Numbered from the stretch's first letter, positions 1-11,499 are shown. The stretch: DNA of 64,000 nt from Lucinisca nassula (GCA_963580285.1 OY757024.1:126418045-126482044); one strand, 5' to 3'. Numbers and translations are program-made. Notes: generated by a model from the sequence alone, not told the origin.

Positions 1-245
1 ACGAATGCAAGATTCTATTCACCATATAGCATTTAAAACGCATTTTATTCACGATTTGTTCACGAAAATGGCAATATTCCGCCATTAGTAAACACGACGT
101 CCTCGTACGTGTAACGTTACGTCCATAACGTTAAGGGACGTATTTAACTATTTTTGCATTTTTAATCTACTAATGGACTACGGAATTTTAATTACATGCG
201 TTATCAGATGAGACGTCACATTATAAATCAAGATAATACACTGAT
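1..245 (+). repeat. Interspersed repeat family R1, truncated by window start
   Basis: Matches sequence found again near 21215-21450, 23495-23855 and 58245-58580 on the same strand and 28845-29190 and 29540-29860 on the other. All share the stretch from 'cacgaatgcaagattct' to the 'cattagtaaac-gcgacgt' block and the 'gcgttattacactctcaga' end. Full copies begin with a hairpin; this one lacks it. No coding potential is visible. Confidence 0.7.
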
Positions 246-289
246 ATAATATAATCCTAATGGACAAATGCCGTTTGAGCAACGCCGAT

Positions 290-590
290 TCAACGTCTAC
301 GTTGATGCAACGGGGCTGGGGTTTAACGGCCCAGTCAACACTATTAAGGTTCATATCGACCCGGTCACCTTCTGTTTACCTATTCACGGGTCCTGGGTAG
401 GCTTGTACATAAGCGGTTAACCGAAAACTGACGGCTGCCCTTCTTTAATCAGCGGAAGGGAGGGAATGACCGCAAAAAAAAAAAATAATCATCAATCTCC
501 AAGAAAGAATGCTGCCAAACCCAGTGGGTATCAAACCCGCGTCCTCCTGATCAGACGCGCATCCGACGGGGCTACCAAGGCAAGCGTCAT
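290..590 (-). repeat. tRNA-derived SINE, family 1
   Basis: Read on the minus strand, a tRNA-like head (A box near 'tagccccgtcggatgcg', B box 'gggtttgatacccac', decayed) is followed by a body ending in '...gttaaaccccagcccc'. Partial copies lie at 10160-10360 and 11500-11705 and a clean copy at 31109-31399. An A-rich run at 473-485 interrupts the body. Confidence 0.6.
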
Positions 591-1640
591 GACGTTAAAT
601 CGACATTGATACGACGCCTACACATTGTGTGACCCCTTGGGCACCTCTTCCATGACTGTATTTTTTTTTAGCTCACCTGAGCCGAAGGCTCCGGGGGAGC
701 TATTGTGGTCGGTCATTCGTCCATCGTCGTCGTCCGTCCGGATGTCCGTCCACAATTCCTTTAAACGACATCTCCTCCTAAACCACTGAACAGATTTTGA
801 CCAAACTTGGCAGAAATGATCTTTGGGTGGTCCACTCTCAAAATTGTTCAAAGAATTCGATTCCATGCAGAACTCTGGTTGCCATGGCAACAAAAGGGGA
901 AAATAAGAAAAAAAAAACTATAAAAATCTTCTTGTCTGAAACCAGAAGGACCAGGTCATTGATATTTGGTATGGAGCTTCATCTAGTAGACCTCTACCAA
1001 GATTGTTCAAATTATTGCCCTGGGGCCAAAAATGGCCCCGCCCCCGCGTACTGGTTTTACATAGGCCTACATAGGTAAACTCTTTAAAAATCTTCTTCTC
1101 TGAAACCAGAAGGCACAGGTCTTTGATATTTGGTATGAAGCTTTATCTAGTGGACCTCTGCCAAGATTGTTCAAATTATAGCCCTGGGGCCGAAAATGTC
1201 CTCGCGCCAGGGCCCACTGGTTTTACATAGGCTTATATAGGGAAATCCTTTGAAAATCTTCTTGTCTGAAACCAGAAAGCCCAGGTCTTTGATATTTGGT
1301 ATGAAGCTTCATCTAGTGGACCTCTACCAAGATTGTTCAAATTATAGCCCTGGGGCCGAAAATGCCCCCGCCCCGGGGCCCTTGGTTTAACATAGGCTTA
1401 TATAGGGAAAATCTTAAAAATCCTCTTCTCTGAAACTGCAAGGCCTAGGTCTCTGATATTTGGTATGAAGCTTTATCTAGTGAACCTCTACCAAGATTGT
1501 TCAAATTATTGCCTTGAGGCCAGAAATGGCCCCGCCCCGGAGCCCACTGGTTTTACAGAGGCTTATATAGGGAAAACCTTAAAAAAATCTTCTTGTCTGA
1601 AACCAGAAGGCCCAGGTCTGTGATAATTGGTATAAAGCTT

Positions 1641-2128
1641 CTCCCTATCCAAATTAAAAATGCACCTCTGTTGAATCCTTTTATTCGAGGTGCATCAAAT
1701 GGATGAAAAGTTAACGACATTCCAGGCAACTATAAGCTGAATCTAATAGATCACTGTATATTTTGGTGTGTGTTCGTGAGTGAGGTATGCATGCATTTTG
1801 TGTTTCATTCCATTTATTTGATCATTCATCAGTTCCTTGAAATCTTTGTCTCTTGTATATGTTTAATGACTCACTCACTCACTCCACTCCACTCCACTCC
1901 ACTCACACACTCACTCACTCACTCACTCACTCACTCACTCACTCACTCACTCACTCACTATTATCTACTTTGGTGTGTATGCATTTGTGTATGCTTTTAT
2001 ACAGTATGAGTGTCATTTATTCTTGTTTTCCGTGTAGATTTGTAAATATTTGAGGGCCACAAGGGAGATTAGTTTTGTACTAATTGTGTTACCCTCTTGA
2101 AATAAAGACTTTATTATTATTATTATTA
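1641..2128 (+). mobile_element. Retroposed insertion with (TTA)n tail
   Basis: Interrupts a ~165-bp repeat unit. The hexamer AAGCTT occurs just before the insert (to 1645) and again directly after its (TTATTATT) tail at 2129, as expected for a short target duplication. The insert ends with 'gaaataaagactttattatt', typical of a retroposon 3' end with a polyadenylation-like signal. It contains a (CACT)n microsatellite at about 1866-1958. The parent family is not identified. Confidence 0.55.
1866..1958. repeat. (CACT)n microsatellite
   Basis: A run of CACT repeats with some CCACT variants. It generates two spurious reading frames rich in Thr-His-Ser-Leu. Confidence 0.95.
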
Positions 2129-3035
2129 AGCTTCATCTAGTGGACCGCTACCAAGATTGGTCAAATTATAGCCCTTGGGCCGAAAATGGCCCCGCCCCGG
2201 GGCCCTTTGGTTTTACATAGGCTTTATAGGGAAAATCTTTAAAAATCGTATTCTCTGAAACCGCAAGGCCCAGGTCTTTGATATTTGCCAAGAAGCTTCA
2301 TCTGGTGGACCTCTACCGAGATTATTCAAATTATAGCCCTGGGACCAAAAATGTCCCCGCGCCAGGGCCCACTGGTTTTACATAAGCTTATATATGGAAA
2401 TCCTTTGAAAATCTTCTTGTCTGAAACCAGCAGGCCCAGGTCTTTGATATTTGGTATGAAGCTTCATCTAGTGGACCGCTATGAAGATTGTTCAAATTAC
2501 AACCCTGGGGCCAAAAATGGCCCCACACGGGGACCCACTGGTTTTACGTAGGCTTATATAGGGAAAACCTTTTAAAATCTTCTTGTCTGAAAGCAGAAGG
2601 CCCAGGTCTTTGATATTTGGTATGAAGCTTCATCTAGTGGACCTCTACCAAGATTGTTCAAATTATAGCACGTGTGCCGAAAATGCCCCGGGGCCCTTTG
2701 GTTTTACATAGGCTTATATAGGGAAAATCTTTAAAATCTTCTCCTCTGAAACCGCAATGCCCAGGTCTTTGATATTTGGTGTTAAGCTTTATCCAGTGGA
2801 CCTCTACCAAGATTGTACAAATTATTGCCTTGAGGCCAGAAAGGGCCCCGCCCCGGAGCCCACTGGTTTTACATTGGCTTATATAGGGAAAACCTTTAAA
2901 AAGCTTCTTGTCTGAAACCAGAAGGCCCAGGTCTTTGATATTTGGTATGAAGCTTCATCTAGTGGACCTCTACCAAGATTGTTCAAATTATAGCCCTGGG
3001 GCCGAAAATGGCCCCGTCCCGGGGCCCTTTGGTTT

Positions 3036-3210
3036 GATTTCCAGACACTTCGGCCCTACTACCACCTCGGCCTCTAGACAGGTCGGCCCAAAACCAAGTC
3101 GGCCCTAGACACCTCGGCCCTAGTCACCTCGGCCCTAGACACCTCGGCCCCACTGTCACCTCGGCCCCTAGACATCTCGGCCCCAAAGACACCTCGGCCC
3201 CACTTTTGAT
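3036..3210. repeat. 'CACCTCGGCCC' minisatellite
   Basis: About eleven variable units of roughly 15-18 bp around 'agacacctcggccct', lying between the end of the ~165-bp repeat array and a SINE. Confidence 0.85.
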
Positions 3211-3249
3211 ACCTGTTAGGGTATGAGCATTTATATCATGTTAAAATCG

Positions 3250-3530
3250 GCCCCGCCCATCGGGATTTCAAGAAACCGACAGCCTGTGGCATGAGGATTG
3301 GTAAACCGCTTAGATGTTCTAAGCCTGGCCAGGAAAAGCGGTGCGAGTCGGACCGTTCATACTTATAAACCCTATTGGTTTCATCGGGCTGCAGGGCTTG
3401 AGATGTCATTTCATCTCAATGCCGGGTAAAATTCCCACAACACTGGAGGCAACGCCTCCAAAATGACCGATTCAGTGTTGATTGGAGCGTTAAACGTCAA
3501 ATCTAACAAACAAAACATCGTGTTAACAAG
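3250..3530 (+). repeat. SINE-like repeat family S (plus)
   Basis: The first of more than a dozen copies. The family runs from 'gggcttgaagaaat' and 'gctgcatgatgcttcc' through 'aaaccgcttagaggatctaa' to 'gacggggacgttaaacctc' and ends in an 'aatcaaacaaacaaaa' tail. No clear tRNA head is visible; the A-rich tail indicates retroposition. Confidence 0.8.
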
Positions 3531-3604
3531 CCCGTGTAATGAAGACCCTGCTAAACCCTAGTTTATATGGGGAAAACTGGGGCTCATAGGCGCAAACATT
3601 ATTA

Positions 3605-3805
3605 TATATCACGAAGACACGCCTTTATAATTTTGACTCCCTTGAACCCCACTTTTATAAAGTAAAATTGGGGTTTACAGGGGTAAACCTTATTTTTCTA
3701 ATTTGGGCAGAAATAATAAAAATACCACAATTCTTCCTTTTATAATGTTCGTTTTTTTTCGGCGGTAAAGTTTACAATGCATTTGTATAGGCATGTTTTC
3801 GTATT
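3605..3805. mobile_element. Fold-back MITE family F (copy lacking the central palindrome)
   Basis: Ends in inverted 'acgaagacacgcc' and 'ggcatgttttcgt' and carries the subterminal 'aaccccacttttataaagta' block, but not the central hairpin seen in fuller copies such as 17913-18247. Confidence 0.6.
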
Positions 3806-4002
3806 TCTTATTTCTGCTCCAAGATACAGGTTGTGTGTTAAATAATTTTGGTTTTACGGAATCTTCTTTAAAATTGTTAGGAAACAAGATCAAATTAATA
3901 TATTGCTATTTTTATTTCATATAAAAATAACAAATAACCAATGAGACGTTTATAATAAATATAACAACGCATACACGATATTTTCAGGTTAACTTGGACT
4001 AC

Positions 4003-4047
4003 ACTCTCAGGTGAGCGATATAGGACCATCATGGTCCTCTTGTTTTT
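4003..4047 (+). repeat. 3' terminus of an 'AGCTCACC' element
   Basis: 'aggtgagcgatataggacc' followed by 'atcatggtcctcttgtttt', a short hairpin. The same end occurs at 50283-50328 and, reversed, at 54237-54275. Confidence 0.6.
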
Positions 4048-4057
4048 TGTTGTTGTT

Positions 4058-4290
4058 TTTAAGGGGAACGGGAACTTCTACCATTTATCAAAGGGAGACA
4101 ACTTTCGGGACTTCCTGTTTGCTTTTCTATAAGATCTATCCCACTGAAAAAGTAGTTACTCTTAAAGGAAAGAATTTTCTTCTCAGGAGCAAATTCGTTC
4201 CTTTAAGAGTTGACCCCTCTTGTCATGGGAGACAAAACTACTTTTGAAGGAATGGCCTCTCCCGAAGTTGTACAGATTCTCCTTAACATA
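4058..4290. mobile_element. MITE family M1 ('AAGGGGAA' termini)
   Basis: Inverted ends 'aaggggaa' and 'ttctcctta' flank an internal imperfect palindrome around 'aggaaagaattt...ctcaggagcaaattc'. Copies or fragments lie at 8270-8480, 9235-9330, 18248-18385 and 59312-59560. Confidence 0.65.
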
Positions 4291-4677
4291 TAGCATTTGT
4301 CGAATTTCTATTTCAACCATATGTTTTGCGAGGTCGGCAGACTCGCCTAAATAGAGCGGTTCTTACGAGTTTTTTTTTGTTTTTTTTTTCAGAAATACGG
4401 ATCATAGCTTACCAGATTATTTTCCAAATGAAATGTTGTCAATAAAGGTATTAATTTCAAGGCGCTGAAGAGTTTATATCCCCAAAATGACAAAAGGTGG
4501 GATTTGGGGTGACTCAGCTTCATGATACTACCCAGCTAGCGGGCCAATGTCGGACTGACAGCGAAACGACGTTACCACGTCGTCATGATCGCTGTCGGCC
4601 GACGTTAGCCCGTAATTTTTTGCTGGCTGGGCACATTCTAACAGCGCGCCTACACAGGAAATGGAAAGGAGCTGTTT

Positions 4678-6170
4678 TTAGCTCACCTGTCACGTAGTGA
4701 CGAGGTGAGCTTTTGGGATCACTTTTTGTCTGTTGTGCGTGCGTGCATAAATAATTTCTTCAAATGACATCTCCTCCTAAACTACTGATCCGATTCTGAC
4801 CAATCTTCACAGGAATGATCCTTAGGTGATCCCCTTTCAAATTTGTTCACATGTTTCCGGTCTGTTACACATCCAGGTCACAGGAGCCAAAAAATACTTT
4901 TTTTGTGTGTGTGTCACGGAAAACTTAACAAAGCTTCTTCTCTGAAAACAGAAGGCCCATGTCTTTGATGCTTGGTATGACGGTTTATCTAGTGGACCTC
5001 TACCAAGATTATTTTGTTACCTCCCTTCCATTATCTACCTTGGTAGATCATATGCATAGCTTCTAGGTTTATAACCACTCTCTGACCAATCCGTCAGAGA
5101 GTCGACTCTTTGGCTCAGCGGTAAGAACACTGGACTATCACCCGTGTTCGAATCCCCCCATAGGCGGAGATTTTTTCAGGCTAGGCAACTTTCCTTTGTT
5201 ACGGCTTTCATGTCGTAAGAGTTCGAATTATAGCCCTGGGACCGAAGGGTCCCACCAATTTTACATAAACTTATATGGGGAAAACCTTTACAAATCTTTT
5301 TGTCTGAAACCAGGTGTTTGGTATGTGGTATGAAGCTGTATCTAGTGGACCTCTACCAACATTTTCAAATTATAGCACTGGGGCCAAAGATGGCCCCATC
5401 CCGGAGTCCATCGCTTTTACATGGACTTATGTAGGGAAAATCTTTAAACATTTTCTTGTCTAACACATGAAAGCCCAGGTCTTTGATATTTGGCATGAAG
5501 CTTCATCAAGTGGTGGACCTCTACCAAGATTGTTCAAATTATAGCTCTGGGGCAAACAATGTCCCCGCGTCGGGGCCAGCTGGCTTTACATAGACTATTA
5601 TAGGGAAAACCTTTAAAAATCTTCTCGTCTGAAACCAGAAGGTCCAGGTCTTTTATATTTGGTCTGAAGCTTCATCTAGTAGACCTCTACAAAGATTGGG
5701 CAAATAATAGCCCTCGGGCCAATATATGGGGAAAACCTTTTAAAATCTTCTTGTCTGAAACAATATGTTTAGTATGTGGTATGAAGTTGTATCTAGTGGA
5801 CCTCTACCAAAGTTGTTCAAATTATAGCACTGGGGCCAAAGATGACCCCATCCCGGGGTCCATCGCTTTTACATGGGTTTATATAAGAAAAACCTTTAAA
5901 ATTTTTCTTGTCTGAAACCAGAAGGCCCAGGTCTTTGATATTTGATATGACGCTTCATCAAGTGGACCTCTACTAAGATTGTTCAAATTATAGGTATGAA
6001 GCTTCATCTTGTGGACTCTAACAAGATTGTTCAAATTATAGCCCTGGAACCAAAACTGGCCCCACCCTGGTGTTCAATGGTTTTGCGTAGACTTATAAGT
6101 TGGAAAACCTTTGGGAAACCAGAAGGCCAATGTCTTTGATATTTGGCATGAAGCTTCGTCTTGTGGATTT
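4678..6170 (+). mobile_element. 'AGCTCACC' element with ~165-bp repeats (copy 2)
   Basis: Starts at the hairpin 'agctcacctgtcacgtagtg', followed by 'catctcctcctaaactactg', then degenerate ~165-bp units to about 6170. A tRNA-like insertion sits at about 5016-5225. Confidence 0.65.
5016..5225 (+). repeat. tRNA-derived insertion inside the repeat array
   Basis: Breaks a ~165-bp unit. It includes 'tttggctcagcggtaagaac' (A-box-like) and 'gtgttcgaatcccccc' (B-box-like) about 35 bases apart. It has no acceptor-stem pairing I can confirm, so it reads as a SINE head rather than a functional tRNA gene. Confidence 0.5.
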
Positions 6171-6482
6171 CTACCAGCTGTGAGTAGACAAGTCACTCGC
6201 ACATCGCACTCGTGATTTGATATTCTTTGCAATTGGCCTCCAAACTGTGATTTAATACTCCAGAAATCACTGCTTGAGCTGATCCATTTCTTCAATGTAA
6301 CTGTTTAGAACAAAGGATTGCCTACTCGATAAATAGATCATAAATGACATAGCAAAAATATTTTTGTAAATGTGGAACGTTCAAAGATTAACTCTGTTGA
6401 AAGTGTGTCTTTAGCATTTACATTTCTATGTTTAACAAGAATAATATTATCAGTTAAAACTTTGTTGAGATAGTGAAATTTC

Positions 6483-6770
6483 TTTATTACATTACGAAAA
6501 CACGCCTATACAAATACATTGACACATTTATCGCCGAAAAAAATGAAAATTTTCAGATGAAAAATTGTAATATTTTTCTTATTTTTGCTCAGAATATAGA
6601 TTTTGGGCACTCGTTAGGAGCGCCTCATTGAGGCGGTTCTAACGAGTACCAACAATCTATATCTCAGAGCATAAATAAGAAAAATAAGGTTTACCCGTGC
6701 AAACCCCAGTTTTACTATATAAAAGTGGGATTAGAGGGGGTCAAAATTATAAAAGCGTGTTTTCATGATG
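6483..6770. mobile_element. Fold-back MITE family F
   Basis: Termini 'cattacgaaaacacgcc' and an inverted 'gcgtgttttcatgatg'. The centre is a near-perfect palindrome around 'gcgcctcattgaggcggttc'. The family layout is TIR, 'aaaattttaagatgaaaaat' block, 'cttatttctgctca' block, central palindrome, then reverse-related blocks. Confidence 0.8.
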
Positions 6771-6934
6771 AGACCCCTTTTAAACAGTCTCAAAGGCGAT
6801 CCCTAACGAGAGGGCATTGCGTGCAGAAAACACGAAGACAGAGTAAAGGCACCCATTTAAAAAAAAAGATTCTTATAGCAGGATTAGTCTTTATTTTAGG
6901 TGTTCTTCTTTACGACTTGACTTGAAGAAATATA

Positions 6935-7200
6935 TGGGCTGCATGATGTTTCCACGCAGAGCTGAATCCGGCCCGCACACTAGTACTAGTAAACCGCTTA
7001 GAGGATCTAAGCCTGTCCAGGAACCGCGGTGCGGGGCGGACCGTCCATGCTAATAAACCCTATTGGTTTCATTGGGCGACAGGGCTTGATATGTCATTTC
7101 ATCTCAATGTCGGGTAAAAGTCCCACAAAACTGGAAGCAACGTCTCAAAATGACCTTTACGGTATTGACGGGGACGTTAAACCTCAAATCAAACAAACAA
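6935..7200 (+). repeat. SINE-like repeat family S (plus)
   Basis: Near full-length, ending 'ggggacgttaaacctcaaat' plus an 'aacaaacaaaa' tail. The following fold-back MITE starts directly after the tail. Confidence 0.8.
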
Positions 7201-7498
7201 AATTACGAAAACACGCCTATACCAATACATAGTAAATTTTATCACCAGAAAAAGGAATTTCAAAATGAAAATTTTAAGATGAAATGTTTGATATTTTTCT
7301 TATTTCTGCTCTAAATATAGATTGTGGGTAGACGTTAGAACCGCCTCATCCAGGCGGTTCTAACGGGTACCCACAATCTATATGATCCATGCCCATCTAT
7401 GATAAGAAAAATAATGTTTACCCCTACAAATTCCAGTTTTACTATATAAAAGTTGAGTTCAAGGGGGTTAAAATTATAAAGGCATGTTTTCGTGATGA
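7200..7498. mobile_element. Fold-back MITE family F
   Basis: Inverted 'ttacgaaaacacgcctat' and 'ggcatgttttcgtgatg' termini; central palindrome 'gaaccgcctcatccaggcgg' with flanks 'gtgggta(g)...ta(c)ccac'. Confidence 0.8.
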
Positions 7499-7624
7499 CA
7501 CTGTTGTAAGCCCCGCTTCTTAGGAAAAAGTGGGATCGAGAAGGGTGTACAGTATAGCCTATGTAAAGTAATTTAAATAAGCACCAAAATCTAGGTTTTC
7601 AGCATAGATGAGAATATAAGAATA

Positions 7625-7790
7625 TGATATGGGGTTCTGTTGTAGATGAGCGTTTCCAACCCGAGGAACCCGAGGGATGACCGTGCGGTTCCGCTCAGCA
7701 CGGTCATCCCTCGTAGCCGAGGTTTCGCTCAGCACGGTCACCCCTCGGGTTGGAAACGCCCATCTACAACAGAACCCCATATTGGGTTCT
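7625..7790. repeat. Long imperfect palindrome
   Basis: The left arm from 'atatggggttctgttgtaga' returns inverted at the right end 'tctacaacagaaccccatat'. Nested internal palindromes contain 'cagcacggtcatccctcg'. No coding content. Confidence 0.75.
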
Positions 7791-8269
7791 TTTTCTTGCA
7801 CAACACCTCCGGTTAGTTTTGACAGCTCGCACATGTATATTGTTTACAAAATGAAAGAAGTGCGGAAGTAGTTCCGGCAGTTGAATAGAATTGAAGCGCA
7901 TTTATGTTAGTTGCCTGGGTCGGGACACCAGGGTCAGAACATAAATTTCTATCCCAGGGTAAAATCACGGATTTCCTTGTCTGGTGTGCAAGAAAATCAC
8001 GAATTTTTCCCTGTCAACGTCTTCAGCAGAGGCTAGAAACTCATAACAAATATGCATATCAAAACCTTCCAAAGAACGACTGTTTTGAGACATCAGTACA
8101 ATTAGGGCCGGCTGGGAGATGCTTGCATCGCAATTAATAAGTCATCATTAGTATATCAAACCGTCATCGGAGGTTAAGTCGCATGGCTAGAGCTGATAGT
8201 TTGGGTCCCCGTCCATTGGGGCTTGGAAAAATAGATTGGGCTGCATGGTGCTTCCACGCAGAGCTGATA

Positions 8270-8480
8270 CCTGACAGATTTTTCCGCCATTTTTCAAAGG
8301 GATACAACTTTCTGTTCGCTTTACTATAAGCTCTGTCCCGCGGAAAAAGGGGTCAACTCCTCAGGTGCAAATTCTTTCCTTTAAGAGCTGACCCCTATAG
8401 ACGTGGGTGACAAAATACTTTTGCAGGAGTTGCCTCCCCTGAAGGTGTTCCGTTCCCCTTAAGTCATATCAACAACTTTA
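8270..8480. mobile_element. MITE family M1, partial
   Basis: Shares 'cagatttttccgccatttt', 'gctctgtcccgcggaaaaag' and 'gttccccttaag' with the 59312-59560 copy. Confidence 0.6.
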
Positions 8481-8573
8481 TATGGAGACTGGTCCTTGCT
8501 TTTTAGACCCTGTTAAATGGAAACACAGGGCAAATATTAAGCCATTTTGTATAACGTCGACCATAATTTGAGC

Positions 8574-8806
8574 CCCGCCAAGCGAATCTGTGTCTTCGAG
8601 CATTCAGTCATGACAAATTTTAACTGCGCATACCCAGCCATTCAGAGGGGCCTGGGATATGGCTTTCTGTCTGAAGGTTCCTCTTGATTCACTGCTTGTA
8701 TGAGCGAGCAGCGAAGGTTCTGGCGAGACTGCGCGGATGCGCAGGCTCGCCTGAACATTCGCTGCTCGCATAGGCGATAAGTACCAAAATCGCTTGACGG
8801 GGTCCA
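8574..8806. mobile_element. MITE family M3 ('CCCCGCCAAGCGA' TIR), copy 1
   Basis: Inverted ends 'ccccgccaagcgaat' and 'aatcgcttgacggggt'. The internal sequence is almost identical to 13179-13413, with the subpalindrome 'gcgagcagcgaaggttc'/'gaacattcgctgctcgc'. Confidence 0.8.
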
Positions 8807-8934
8807 TTTGGATCTTCTGTTTGTTTGCTTGCCTGGAAAGCTACCCCATCCCAATAGGGATTCTACTCTTGAAGGAAAGGTGATCTACTCTAAAATGAAA
8901 GAATTCTTTTCTTTCAGAGTAGACACCTATCAAT

Positions 8935-9215
8935 GTTTGATTTGTTTGTTTCAATTGAGGTTAACGTCCCCGTCAACACTGTATAGATCATTTTTGAGAC
9001 GTTGCTTCCAGTTATGTGGGACTTTTACCCGACATTGAGATGAAATGACATCTCAAGCCCCGTCGTCCAATGAAACCAATAGGGCTTATAAGCATGGACA
9101 GTCCGACTCGCACCGCTTTGCATGGGCAGGCGTAGATCCTCAAAGCGGTTTACCAGTACAGGTGTGCATCATACAGCCCATTTATTTCTTCAAGCCCCAA
9201 TTGGCGGGGGCCGAA
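8935..9215 (-). repeat. SINE-like repeat family S (minus)
   Basis: Reverse orientation: begins with the tail complement 'tttgtttgtttcaattgagg' and ends at 'ttcttcaagcccc'. Confidence 0.8.
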
Positions 9216-9389
9216 TATAAATTAGTCTAAACTAAATATTCGTTTGCAGGAGTTGCCACCCTGAAGGTGTTCCTATTCTCCTTAAGTCCCATCAACAACT
9301 TTAGATGGAGACGGGACTTTGGTTTTATGGATTCACAGAGCAAATATTATGCCATTTTCGTACAAGAGCGACCATAATGTGGACTTCCC

Positions 9390-9716
9390 GTTTGTGGGCT
9401 TTGTCTTAATCGCGACGGAAGTGGGGCGGGGATTGTGGCCACGTAAAATCGATTTACGCCCCCCCCCCCCACCCCCAGTTGGGTTCTTTTCTGCTGACCG
9501 TTCCGGTGCGGTTCTTCTGTCGCGGTTTATTTTTGTATTGGTTTGTCTTTAGGTGTTTGTGTCGCTCATTTTATTTTGTTTTGGATAGCCTTTTGGCCAT
9601 TTTGTGGGAAAGTAACTGTCCTTTTGGCTTTCCGCTCATGTTTGTCTTTTATTCTGATGGGAGCTGTTGGTTAATTGTATTGATTCCTGATCATTGCCTC
9701 TACTTCTATTTTGCCT
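9390..9716 (+). mobile_element. 3' tail of a Naiad PLE
   Basis: From 'gtcttaatcgcgacggaagt' through 'gtggccacgtaaaatcgatt', 'gaccgttccggtgcggttct' and 'ttttgtgggaaagtaactgt' to 'tgcctctacttctatttt'. The same order is downstream of the Naiad RT at 35013-35585, so this is a 5'-truncated insertion retaining only the 3' UTR. Confidence 0.75.
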
Positions 9717-9860
9717 GGAAAGCCACCCCATCACAACAGCGGTTATACTCTTGAAGGAAAGGTGATCTACTCTAAAATCTGAGGAGCAATTCTTTCCTTT
9801 CAGATTAGACACCTACCAATGTATGTAAGGGACATAAAAAATATTTTCAAAGAGTGGCCG
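9717..9860. repeat. Short repeat shared with 8830-8930
   Basis: 'gcctggaaagccaccccatc' followed by a palindrome around 'aaaggtgatctactctaaaa' that also occurs at 8835-8930. Confidence 0.5.
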
Positions 9861-10060
9861 CCCCTTAAAATGCTGTCCATTCCCGCTATGAACATGACAT
9901 GACAGTAGGCCTACACATAGACCTACCTTGTTCAACTCTGTATTGTTTATGATAGTGAAAAGATAAGATTAAAGATAAACCGATCCACATTTTAGTAGGC
10001 GTCAAGTCTATTTAAAACATCTCACTGGCCTACTATTTTACACTTTACACATACAGAACC

Positions 10061-10133
10061 ATGGAATATTGTTTACTATTTACAATCATCTCTTCATTGA
10101 GTTTGTTTTGTTTCACAACGGGATATCAAACAG
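10061..10133 (+). CDS. Secreted duplicated-module protein, exon 1 of 5 (signal peptide)
   Basis: The ATG opens 24 codons reading MEYCLLFTIISSLSLFCFTT and onward: a short polar start, a hydrophobic core, then small residues, the pattern of a cleavable signal peptide. The exon ends at a GT donor (134-135) with one base left over (phase 1). That matches exon 2, which begins with two bases of a codon, so the join is in frame. A TATA-like 'tctatttaaaac' lies about 50 bases upstream. The protein is predicted to enter the secretory pathway. The start is chosen because it is the only in-frame ATG heading a signal sequence. Family unknown. Confidence 0.6.
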
Positions 10134-10159
10134 GTTTGGATTTCGTTTAATTTTCTTTG

Positions 10160-10360
10160 TTGTTAGCACGGCCCCTGTGCCGAGGACCCACGTTTACCCG
10201 TCGTCTTCAAACTGACAACTGCCCTTCTTGAAACAGCGAAAGGAAGAGAATGACCGTAGAAAAGATTTCCTAAACAATCTCCGCGAAAGAATGTTGCCGA
10301 CTCCGGCAGGTATCGAACCTGCGTCTTCATGATCACCAGTCAGACGCGCAAACGTCAAAG
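10160..10360 (-). repeat. tRNA-derived SINE family 1, partial, in intron 1
   Basis: Minus-strand B-box-like 'ggttcgatacctgcc' and 'gaaagaatgttgccgac' match 31109-31399. Confidence 0.6.
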
Positions 10361-10379
10361 TCACCAGAATTGAATTTCA

Positions 10380-10980
10380 GTCAAAATTTTCTCTGATTTT
10401 GCTGGGCCGATTTCAATTAACTTTCATTTGCCGCCTCTTGGCATTAGCTTCGCATGGAAAAGATCGCTACCATGCCCATATCTCTATAACCACTGGTGCG
10501 ATTGAGTTCGAATACGTACTATCAAATTTATGAATCACGTGGCATTTTCCGAAGTGAAACAGATTCGGTTTATTAAGCTTCTGAATAGAAACTGAAAAGC
10601 ATGCACTTTCCCAAAACACTTATAGTCTATGATATGAAGAATCTCTGTGAATACGGAAGTTCAAGGTCTCTAAGTGACTTCAACTACATATGCAGCCTCC
10701 TGGCAAATGAAGAACAAGTTTGCTGAAATGTTCCAGGCACAGGGCCTATATGGCTGCTATATAACCATATATGTCCAATAGCCGTTTATGGAACCAAAGG
10801 TCAAAGTTACTCACAAGGGAAACAAATTGATCAGGTCATGATCAGGGGAGAAAAAAAGGTCCTCTTTTTGTTTATACATATTCCGACATGATGTTAACCT
10901 GCCCCCATAGAATCCATATTCGCATCGTGTTTAAAGCACGCTCTAACGTAGATCATAGTAGAGCCTTGAATCACATTGTA
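10380..10980. other. Intron 1 sequence, nothing recognised
   Basis: No open frame with coding character, no splice-bounded exon and no repeat family I can match in this window. Confidence 0.4.
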
Positions 10981-10982
10981 AA

Positions 10983-11220
10983 TCTGTAATTTAGTATACC
11001 GCTCTTTAATTTAGTATACCGCTCTTTAATTTAGTATACCGCTCTTTAATTTAGTATACCGCTCTTTAATTAGTATACCGCTCTTTAATTTAGTATACCG
11101 CTCTTTAATTTAGTATACCGCTCTTTAATTTAGTATACCGCTCTTTAATTAGTATACCGCTCTTTAATTTAGTATACCGCTCTTTAATTTAGTATACCGC
11201 TCTTTAATTTAGTATACCGC
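10983..11220. repeat. 20-bp minisatellite in intron 1
   Basis: Twelve head-to-tail copies of 'ctctttaatttagtataccg', with a few 19-bp variants lacking one T. Very low divergence indicates recent expansion. Confidence 0.95.
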
Positions 11221-11499
11221 AAGCCCATGTATGTAGAGCGTACACAAGCGCATGTTTAAACATTTACGAGGGTTGTTCGAAAAATAATACGAATGGTGGG
11301 ATAGTTTCAATATAGGAATGAATTTCATTTTTGTGTATTTTATCGATGTGTAAACTCGGCGAATCACTCACAAGCTGAAGGGCTTCATGCTAAGTTTGTG
11401 AGTGATTCGCCGGTGCAATTATGCCAAGCTGGTTACTTATTTTTTCGGACAAATATTTCAGTAGTAGTGTAAGCCGGAAGTAGCTTGAAAACGCCAGTG

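Larger units (their letters stand above)
660..3035 (+). mobile_element. 'AGCTCACC' element with ~165-bp internal tandem repeats (copy 1)
   Basis: Starts with a hairpin around 'agctcacctgagccgaagg' and then carries tandem units of about 160-168 bp. Each unit holds 'cttcatctagtggacctct', a 'gattgttcaaattatagcc' block, a GC-rich 'ggccccgcccc' block and 'cttcttgtctgaaaccaga'. Units recur through 1640 and from 2129 to 3035; the interval 1641-2128 is a separate insertion. Open frames in it reflect the repeat periodicity rather than a gene. Other copies lie at 4678-6170 and 47960-50320. The class is not known to me; the hairpin termini and internal minisatellite resemble non-autonomous bivalve elements. 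Confidence 0.65.

Noticed and set aside
2285..3108. Open frames reading FLSETRRPRSLIFGMKLHLV
   Set aside because: They recur in phase with the ~165-bp tandem units at several loci, contain frameshifts between units and have no splice structure; a by-product of the repeat.
5105..5170. A tRNA gene in the repeat array
   Set aside because: Box-like motifs only; no acceptor-stem pairing, and it interrupts a satellite unit as a mobile insertion would.
7904..8137. 77-codon plus-strand frame
   Set aside because: No splice sites, family motif or repeat match supports coding.
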